Shown here piece by piece: positions 51,539 through 64,000 of a stretch of DNA of 64,000 nt. The notes beneath the pieces are model-generated. The model did not search any database, was not told where the DNA came from, and saw only the letters and a program-made list of their open reading frames with translations. This DNA comes from Nocardioides sp. GY 10113 (GTDB lineage: Bacteria; Actinomycetota; Actinomycetes; Propionibacteriales; Nocardioidaceae). The stretch is from positions 457,420-521,419 of the forward strand of contig NZ_STGK01000001.1 in the NCBI RefSeq assembly GCF_004919105.1, in the 5' to 3' direction. The number at the start of each line of letters is the position of its first letter. Position 1 is the stretch's first letter. The translations under genes were made by a program, and so were the position numbers.

Positions 51539-53062
51539 GTGGGCGGACGGATGCGATCACTGCTGCGTGGGGCCGCCGCCGTCGTGGCCGGCGCGGTGCT
51601 GCTGTCCGGCTGCAGCTTCGACGTCTACGAGCTGCCGCTGCCCGGCGGCGCGGACGTCGGGGATGACCCCATCGAGGTCACCGCCGCGTTCCGCGACGTA
51701 CTGGACCTGGTGCCGCAGTCCTCGGTCAAGGTCAACGACGTGAGCGTCGGCGAGGTGACCGACATCCGGCTCAGCGGCACCCACGCCGTGGTCACCCTGC
51801 GCCTGCGCGGCGACACCGGCCTGCCGGACAACGCGACGGCCTCGATCCGGCAGACCAGCCTGCTCGGCGAGAAGTTCGTCTCGCTCGACGCCCCGGCGAA
51901 GGGCGGGCGCGGCAGCCTCGACGACGGCGACGACATCCCGCTCTCGGCGACCGGTCGCAACCCCGAGGTCGAGGAGGTGCTGGGTGCGGTGAGCCTGATC
52001 CTCAACGGCGGCGGCGTCGCCCAGCTGAAGTCGATCACCAAGGAGGTCAACCAGGTGCTCGGCGGCCGGGAGGACACCGCGCGCTCGGTGCTCACCCAGG
52101 TCGACGACCTGGTCTCGCGGCTCGACGACCGCAAGGCCGAGATCGTCGACGCGATCGACGCCGTCGACCGGCTCGCGTCCACCGCCCGCGAGCACATGGA
52201 CAGCATCGACCTCGCGCTGGAGGAGCTGCCCGACGCCCTGGACTCCCTCGACGGGCAGCGCGAGGACCTGGTGGCGATGCTGCAGGGTCTCTCCGAGCTC
52301 GGCGACGTCGGCACCCGGGTGATCCGCAACGTGCAGGACGACACCGTCGACCTGCTGCGCGACCTGAACCCGGTGCTGACCCAGATCAACGCCGCCGGGG
52401 ACTCCTTCGTCCGCGCGTTCAGCACGTTCGTCACCTTCCCGTTCGTGGACGAGTCGGTGGGCCGCGACCCGCAGGTGGCGCGCAACCTGCACATGGGCGA
52501 CTACGTGAACCTCTCCATCGACCTCGACCTCGACATCTCCGGCGTGCTCTCCAGCATCACGGACCTGGCCTGCATCCCGGTCAACGCGCTGCCGGACCTG
52601 CCGCTGTCCGACCTGCTCGGCCTCGACAACCTCTGCCCGGGTGCGCAGCAGACGCTGCGGGGCTGCGCCACGGCGCCCGCCGATCTCACCTCCTGCCTCC
52701 GGCTGCCCGACTTCACCCTCGACTCGATCTGCGACACCCTCGGGCTCAGGGCGGTCTGCAACCTGCTGGGCGGTGGCCGCGCCTCGTCGCCGAGTGCCGC
52801 GGCCGGCGCCGGCGGCTCGGGCAGCGGCTCGTCGGCCGGGGCGCTCCAGGACCTGCTCAGCGGGGTCGCCGAGGGGGCGAGCAGCGGTCTCTCCGGTCTC
52901 TCCGGGCTCCTGGGGCTCAACCGGGTGGCGCCGGGAGATGCCCGGCAGGCGCGCGAGGAGCGCGACTGGCGTGCCTTCGACGAGAAGTACGACGTGGGCC
53001 TGCTGCGCGTGATGAGCGGCCCCCTCGGGGACCCCGACGGCAGCCGGGAGGGGGCCCGATGA
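51539..53062 (+). CDS. mceE: MCE family lipoprotein MceE (LprK-like)
   Basis: The lipoprotein subunit, 507 residues. After a short head the signal ends in VLLSGC, with the lipid-modified Cys near residue 25, followed by SFDVYELPLPGG, the usual MceE opening. The MCE domain and helical region are present, then a C-terminal extension of about 170 residues with six or more Cys and a Ser/Gly-rich stretch (residues about 415-435). GTG 51539 follows GGAGGT; ATG 51551 is possible. It overlaps mceF by 4 bp. Confidence 0.9.
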   Translation: MGGRMRSLLRGAAAVVAGAVLLSGCSFDVYELPLPGGADVGDDPIEVTAAFRDVLDLVPQSSVKVNDVSVGEVTDIRLSGTHAVVTLRLRGDTGLPDNATASIRQTSLLGEKFVSLDAPAKGGRGSLDDGDDIPLSATGRNPEVEEVLGAVSLILNGGGVAQLKSITKEVNQVLGGREDTARSVLTQVDDLVSRLDDRKAEIVDAIDAVDRLASTAREHMDSIDLALEELPDALDSLDGQREDLVAMLQGLSELGDVGTRVIRNVQDDTVDLLRDLNPVLTQINAAGDSFVRAFSTFVTFPFVDESVGRDPQVARNLHMGDYVNLSIDLDLDISGVLSSITDLACIPVNALPDLPLSDLLGLDNLCPGAQQTLRGCATAPADLTSCLRLPDFTLDSICDTLGLRAVCNLLGGGRASSPSAAAGAGGSGSGSSAGALQDLLSGVAEGASSGLSGLSGLLGLNRVAPGDARQAREERDWRAFDEKYDVGLLRVMSGPLGDPDGSREGAR

Positions 53063-54384
53063 TCAACCGTCGTACCCGCATCCAGCTGATCGTGTTCGCG
53101 CTGATCACACTCATCGGCGTCGCGTTCGTGGGCGCCCGCTACGCCCAGCTCGACCGGCTCGTGGTCGACCGCGCGTACACCGTGACCGCGCACGCCGAGG
53201 AGTCCGGCGGGATCTTCGCCGGGGCCGAGGTCACCTACCGCGGCGTCGGGATCGGGAAGGTCGACGAGCTCCGGCTCACCGAGCAGGGCGTGGACATCGT
53301 GCTCCAGATCGACCGCCAGTGGGACCAGATCCCCACCGACTCCCGGGCGCTGGTCGGCAACCGGTCCGCGGTCGGCGAGCAGTACCTCGAGCTGCAGCCG
53401 CGCACCGACGCCGCGCCGTACCTCCAGGAGGGCTCGCAGATCGCCGAGGTGACCACCCCGATCAGCACCGCCCAGCTGCTCGGCGACATCGCCGGCACGG
53501 TCTCCAGCATCAACCGCAAGGACCTGAGCACCACGATCGAGTCCCTCGGCCAGGCGTTCGCCGGCACCGGCGAGGACCTGCAGCGGATCATCGACACGGG
53601 CAACGACTTCATCGATCTCGCCCAGCAGAACTTCGACCTGACCACGGCGCTGATCCGCGACGGCAACACCGTGCTGCGCGGGCAGGCCGACACCGAGAGC
53701 TCGCTCCGTGTCTTCGCCCGCGACCTCTCGGCGTTCACCACCGCGGTGGCCGGTGCCGACAAGGACCTCCGGGCCGTCATCGACTCGGGCTCGCTGGCCG
53801 CCGACCAGCTGCGCACCCTGCTGGAGCAGAACGACGTGCACCTGTCCTCGCTGCTGCGCAACCTGGTCACCACCGGCGAGGTCGTCGTCGCGAACCTGCC
53901 CGGGGTCAAGCAGCTGCTCATCCTCTACCCGTACGCGGTCGCGGGCGCCTACACCGTGGTCGCCAAGTCGCCGGGCAGCGGCAGGTACGACGCCCACTTC
54001 GGCCTCGCGCTCGGGTTGGAGGTGCCCGGCAACCTCGGCGGCATCCTCGGGCACAAGCTGTGCCGCGAGGGCTACGAGTCGACCGACCGCCGGGGCCCGA
54101 ACGAGGGCGACAACATCCCGATGAACACCAAGGCCGGCTGCACCGAGCCGATCACGGAGAGCAACGCGCGCGGCCCGCAGAACCTGTCGCGGGTCCAGCC
54201 CCTGCTGAGCGGCGGGCAGAGCACCCCGGTGGCGCGCTACGACATCGCCAGCGGCACCCTGACCTGGGGCGCGCCGGCCGCGTCCTCGACGGGTTCGGCC
54301 TCCCGCGCGGGTAGCGTGGCGCCGCCGTCGTTGGGGGAGGACTCGTGGGAGTGGCTGTACCTGCAACCGTTGATGGGGCAGTAG
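53059..54384 (+). CDS. mceF: MCE family protein MceF
   Basis: The last of the six MCE subunits, 441 residues. It has one helix (IQLIVFALITLIGVAFVGAR), the MCE domain (IFAGAEVTYRGVGIGKVDEL) and the helical region. The class-typical sequence VKQLLILYPYAVAGAYTVVA lies near residue 285. The C-terminal 90 residues have three Cys and a polar tail. The ATG overlaps the mceE stop (ATGA). With MceA-E it would form a hexameric lipid conduit. Confidence 0.92.
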   Translation: MINRRTRIQLIVFALITLIGVAFVGARYAQLDRLVVDRAYTVTAHAEESGGIFAGAEVTYRGVGIGKVDELRLTEQGVDIVLQIDRQWDQIPTDSRALVGNRSAVGEQYLELQPRTDAAPYLQEGSQIAEVTTPISTAQLLGDIAGTVSSINRKDLSTTIESLGQAFAGTGEDLQRIIDTGNDFIDLAQQNFDLTTALIRDGNTVLRGQADTESSLRVFARDLSAFTTAVAGADKDLRAVIDSGSLAADQLRTLLEQNDVHLSSLLRNLVTTGEVVVANLPGVKQLLILYPYAVAGAYTVVAKSPGSGRYDAHFGLALGLEVPGNLGGILGHKLCREGYESTDRRGPNEGDNIPMNTKAGCTEPITESNARGPQNLSRVQPLLSGGQSTPVARYDIASGTLTWGAPAASSTGSASRAGSVAPPSLGEDSWEWLYLQPLMGQ

Positions 54385-54394
54385 GGGTGGTCGC

Positions 54395-55129
54395 GTGACC
54401 GGCCGGGACGACAGTGCCCGGGGCTCGAGCGCCCGCCGTTCGGTCGCGTCCCGGCGCGGCCTGCTCGCCGTACTGGCCGCGGTCGCGCTGCTGGCCGTGG
54501 TCGCCAGCGGCGTCGTCGTCTGGCGCGACACCGACGGGGGCGGTCCGCTGGCGCGGCTCGACGACCTGCGGCACCCGCCGGCCCCGGTATCGCTGGAGCA
54601 CGAGCAGCTGCTCGGCGTCGCCGCGGACTTCGTGCAGCGGTTCAACACCTACGGCCCCGATCTGCTCGACGACGCCGGCACGATGCCGGAGTACGCCGCC
54701 CTCGCCGACGAGATGACCGCCAAGTTCGGAGCGGTCTTCGAGTCCAACCTCACCTACGCCGAGCAGACGGTGGCGGAGCTCGACGTCCGCCGCCGCGCCC
54801 AGGTCTACGCGGTCGGCGTGGCCTCGGCGGACGCCGACTCCGCCGAGCTGCTGGTCGCGGGCACCGCCACCTTCAGCTACCCGAACCCGGACAAGAGGAA
54901 GACCTGGGTGGAGTTCGACCCGGAGCGGTTCCGCTACCAGGTCTCGCTGGTCCGTCAGCACGGCGAGTGGCTCGTCGACGACCTCGACGACGTCGACGAC
55001 GACCTGCCCTCGCTGGCCCAGTCCACCCCGCAGGACGGCGCCGGCCTGCCCGGCGAGCTGCCCAGCCAGGGCGCGGGGACCGGTGACGGCGGGAAGAGCG
55101 CCGGCGACCAGGCCGAGGGGGAGCAGTGA
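54395..55129 (+). CDS. Mce-associated membrane protein
   Basis: A 244-residue single-pass protein with an Arg/Ser-rich cytoplasmic head, one helix (GLLAVLAAVALLAVVASGVV) and an outside domain of about 150 residues, then an acidic Gly-rich tail. Outside domains of this kind accompany actinobacterial mce operons and are thought to stabilise the complex. GTG 54395 lies 10 bp after mceF; the end overlaps the next gene (GTGA). Confidence 0.8.
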   Translation: MTGRDDSARGSSARRSVASRRGLLAVLAAVALLAVVASGVVVWRDTDGGGPLARLDDLRHPPAPVSLEHEQLLGVAADFVQRFNTYGPDLLDDAGTMPEYAALADEMTAKFGAVFESNLTYAEQTVAELDVRRRAQVYAVGVASADADSAELLVAGTATFSYPNPDKRKTWVEFDPERFRYQVSLVRQHGEWLVDDLDDVDDDLPSLAQSTPQDGAGLPGELPSQGAGTGDGGKSAGDQAEGEQ

Positions 55130-55995
55130 CCAGCCCGAGCCTCTACGACCTGCTCGACGTCGACGAGGCCGCGAGCACGGGTGAGGTGCGCGAGGCCTGG
55201 AAGCGCGCGGTCGCCGATCTCGACCCGGGTGACCGGCGGTTCCGGGCGTTCAGCGCCGCGGCGGAGGTGCTGCTCGACGACACCCGCCGAGCGGCGTACG
55301 ACGAGGAGCTGGCGACCAGCCGTCAGGACGAGGCGGTCGTGACCGGGGATCCGGCCGACGCATCCGACGTGTCCGACGAGGCCGACGTGTCCGACGAGGC
55401 CGACGTGTCCGACGAGGCCGACGAGGCCGACGAGGCGGCCGGGCCCGCCGCGCGCCCGCCGCGCACCGGCCCACCGACCTGGTCGCTGTGGACGGCGGGG
55501 GTCGCCGCGGCGCTCGCCGTCGCGCTCGCCGCCTGGATCCTCACGCTGCCGGGCGCCCGCGCGGAGGACTCGCCGCGCGAGGTGGCCGAAGCGGCGGACG
55601 CGCAGGCGGCGGCCGGGCTGTCCGCCCAGGCGGCTGCCGCGGACGAGATCGTGCCGTTGCTGGGCTACGACTACCGGACGATGGACGAGGGCCTGGCCCG
55701 GATCCAGGCGCAGATGACCGACGAGATGGCCGCCCGGCAGGCCAGCTCCTGGCCGGCGCTGGCCGAGGAGGCGCGCCGTCAGCGGGTGGTGGTGACCGCC
55801 GAGGCGCCGTACGTGGCCCTGACCCGGGTCTCGGCGGACGCGGACCGGGCGACCGTCGTCGCCTTCATCGACCAGCGGGTCCAGAAGAAGGGCGTCGAGC
55901 CGTTCACGCTGCGGATGTGGGCGACGCTGACCCTGGTCGACGACGACGGCCGGTGGCTGCTGGACGACATCTGCACCGAGGGCGACTGCAGCTGA
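55126..55995 (+). CDS. Mce-associated protein with N-terminal degenerate J-like domain
   Basis: A 289-residue protein in three parts. Residues 1-65 resemble a DnaJ J-domain (SLYDLLDVDEAASTGEVREA, then FRAFSAAAEVLLDDTRRAAY), but the HPD tripeptide is replaced by Asp-Pro-Gly (33-35), so DnaK stimulation is unlikely. Residues 81-104 are acidic repeats (DVSDEA three times). One helix (about 120-144) is followed by an Mce-associated/NTF2-like outside domain with a final DICTEGDCS. The GTG overlaps the preceding gene, so it belongs to the mce operon. The architecture is unusual. Confidence 0.75.
   Translation: MTSPSLYDLLDVDEAASTGEVREAWKRAVADLDPGDRRFRAFSAAAEVLLDDTRRAAYDEELATSRQDEAVVTGDPADASDVSDEADVSDEADVSDEADEADEAAGPAARPPRTGPPTWSLWTAGVAAALAVALAAWILTLPGARAEDSPREVAEAADAQAAAGLSAQAAAADEIVPLLGYDYRTMDEGLARIQAQMTDEMAARQASSWPALAEEARRQRVVVTAEAPYVALTRVSADADRATVVAFIDQRVQKKGVEPFTLRMWATLTLVDDDGRWLLDDICTEGDCS
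55366..55437 (+). repeat. In-frame 18-bp tandem repeat
   Basis: GACGTGTCCGACGAGGCC occurs three times without change (55366-55383, 55384-55401, 55402-55419), then two 9-bp half units GACGAGGC(C/G) to 55437. Each unit encodes Asp-Val-Ser-Asp-Glu-Ala. It lies inside the J-like protein gene; unit gain or loss would keep the frame. Confidence 0.9.
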
Positions 55996-56045
55996 GTCCC
56001 CCCGGGCGGCGCCCGCCTGCGCCGCGCCCGATTTGGCGCAGGTGC

Positions 56046-56074
56046 TTGACCTGGCAACGAGTCCGGCGCATGAT
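56046..56074 (+). promoter_or_regulatory. Putative rpoB-rpoC promoter
   Basis: TTGACC (56046-56051) and CATGAT (56069-56074) are 17 bp apart, the best sigma-70-like pair in the gap between the mce operon and rpoB. It would give a leader of about 170 bases before the proposed TTG start. Confidence 0.6.
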
Positions 56075-56121
56075 CCTCCGCAGGGTTCTCCGGGGTACCC
56101 TGGGCCGGTCCCATGCCGATA

Positions 56122-56148
56122 TTGTGTCGCGCGCGCAATTCGGGTAAT
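56122..56148 (+). promoter_or_regulatory. Second promoter-like element in the rpoB leader
   Basis: TTGTGT (56122-56127) and TAATGT (56143-56148) are the same hexamers as the element at 63941-63969, but spaced by 15 bp rather than 17. It may be a second, weaker promoter or coincidence. Confidence 0.3.
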
Positions 56149-56250
56149 GTGGCGCTTTGCGCCTGCCCTCATATGCTCTCTGGCCTGTCCGGTGGCCGGG
56201 GAAGTGGTCGGTCGGCGCTCTCGAAGGCGAAACCCGTCGAAGGACAACTC

Positions 56251-59772
<3,522 letters not shown>

Positions 59773-59780
59773 GCGTGATG

Positions 59781-59840
59781 CTCCCCGCCGGCCGGGACGA
59801 CCGGACCCACTCGGTCCGGCGGCCCGGCCCGGCGGGGGAG
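59781..59840 (+). terminator. Long hairpin between rpoB and rpoC, possible attenuator
   Basis: Arms 59781-59807 and 59813-59840 pair over most of their length (outer CTCCCCGCCGG, inner CCGGACC/GGTCCGG) around CACTC. It starts 8 bases after the rpoB stop, and no T-tract follows. Because rpoC has no evident promoter, it cannot be a complete terminator; partial termination or RNA processing is likelier. Confidence 0.6.
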
Positions 59841-59894
59841 CAGCCTCAGTCCCCAGCCTCACTTTCAAAGAACTAACGAAGGACTCACAGCCCC

Positions 59895-63752
<3,858 letters not shown>

Positions 63753-63764
63753 GCTCGTCACTCG

Positions 63765-63812
63765 CGGTGATGGCCGCTCGGTGCTTCGGCACCGGGCGGC
63801 CATCGCCGTTTT
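63765..63812 (+). terminator. Intrinsic terminator after rpoC
   Basis: A 20-bp stem (63765-63784 and 63789-63808, with G-U pairs) capped by the stable tetraloop TTCG and followed by TTTT (63809-63812). It lies 12 bases after the rpoC stop. Confidence 0.93.
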
Positions 63813-63940
63813 CGGGTGCGTACGACGTCTGACTGCTCGATTCCGCGGTGCGCGAGCGCGCGCGAATAGCAGCGGGAGGTACCGCAGGGCCAAATCGCGC
63901 CAGCGGTGCTCTTGCACACGCTCAGAAGCGGCATCTGGAT

Positions 63941-63969
63941 TTGTGTGTGGGTGTGGGTGTGCGTAATGT
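63941..63969 (+). promoter_or_regulatory. Putative promoter of the downstream operon (probably rpsL-rpsG)
   Basis: TTGTGT (63941-63946) and TAATGT (63964-63969) are 17 bp apart in a GT-rich run. No start codon with a reading frame follows before the window ends at 64000. In actinobacteria rpsL usually follows rpoC, hence the assignment. Bases 63813-63940 hold no recognisable feature. Confidence 0.5.
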
Positions 63970-64000
63970 TCTCTTTGTCGCCGGGTGCGGCGGGAGGCAA

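Overview
The window is high-GC actinobacterial chromosome. The best fit is the Nocardioidaceae (Nocardioides or a close relative). The evidence is the near-total G/C third-base preference, many GTG starts and 4-bp ATGA/GTGA overlaps, an F420-type nitroreductase, a KorAB-type 2-oxoacid:ferredoxin oxidoreductase, MptB- and PimC-like mannosyltransferases, HadA/HadB-like dehydratases, and the order rpmG-hadA-hadB-murB ... tRNA-Trp-secE-nusG-rplK-rplA-rplJ-rplL ... rpoB-rpoC. Genus is inferred, not proven.

Layout. 1-7330: 3' end of the respiratory complex I operon (nuoI end, nuoJKLMN), translationally coupled to a long-chain polyprenyl diphosphate synthase that probably makes the menaquinone side chain. 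7373-11457 (minus): a RarD-like transporter and korA-korB. 11458-11799: an AT-richer divergent control region with several palindromes. 11800-15485: sulfate ABC importer sbp-cysT-cysW-cysA. 15486-17766: repeats, an SRPBCC protein, a lipoprotein, a 55-residue zinc-ribbon-like protein, and YajQ. 17886-19946: tRNA-Tyr followed by an accessory-looking pocket with two long inverted repeats, a RelE/Phd toxin-antitoxin pair, a small membrane protein and the wreck of a GMC oxidoreductase. 19947-26691: FAD oxidase and divergent LuxR regulator, F420-type nitroreductase, membrane proteins, two mannosyltransferases. 26801-33355: FdhF/YdeP molybdoenzyme, pirin, Tag glycosylase overlapping cidA/cidB, amidase.

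33474-44244 is the conserved information-processing core: tRNA-Thr, tRNA-Met, rpmG, a minus-strand lipoprotein, hadA-hadB-murB, DUF4190 and adenosine deaminase (minus), tRNA-Trp, secE, nusG, rplK, rplA, an aminotransferase (minus), an L10-type leader, rplJ and rplL. A complete mce lipid-import operon (ATPase, two YrbE permeases, MceA-F, two Mce-associated proteins) then sits at 44460-55995, between rplL and rpoB. 56251-63752 is rpoB-rpoC. The window ends in the leader of the next operon, probably rpsL-rpsG.

The most unusual items are the intact mce operon embedded in the ribosomal/RNA polymerase cluster, its last gene with a J-like domain that has lost HPD fused to an Mce-associated domain, a KstR-consensus operator over the putative korA -10 box, a 26-bp perfect palindrome in the same region, the 110-bp hairpin at 18332-18441, and a dispersed family of about 22-bp repeats and hairpins at gene 3' ends. 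No CRISPR array, insertion sequence with transposase, prophage or rRNA gene was seen.
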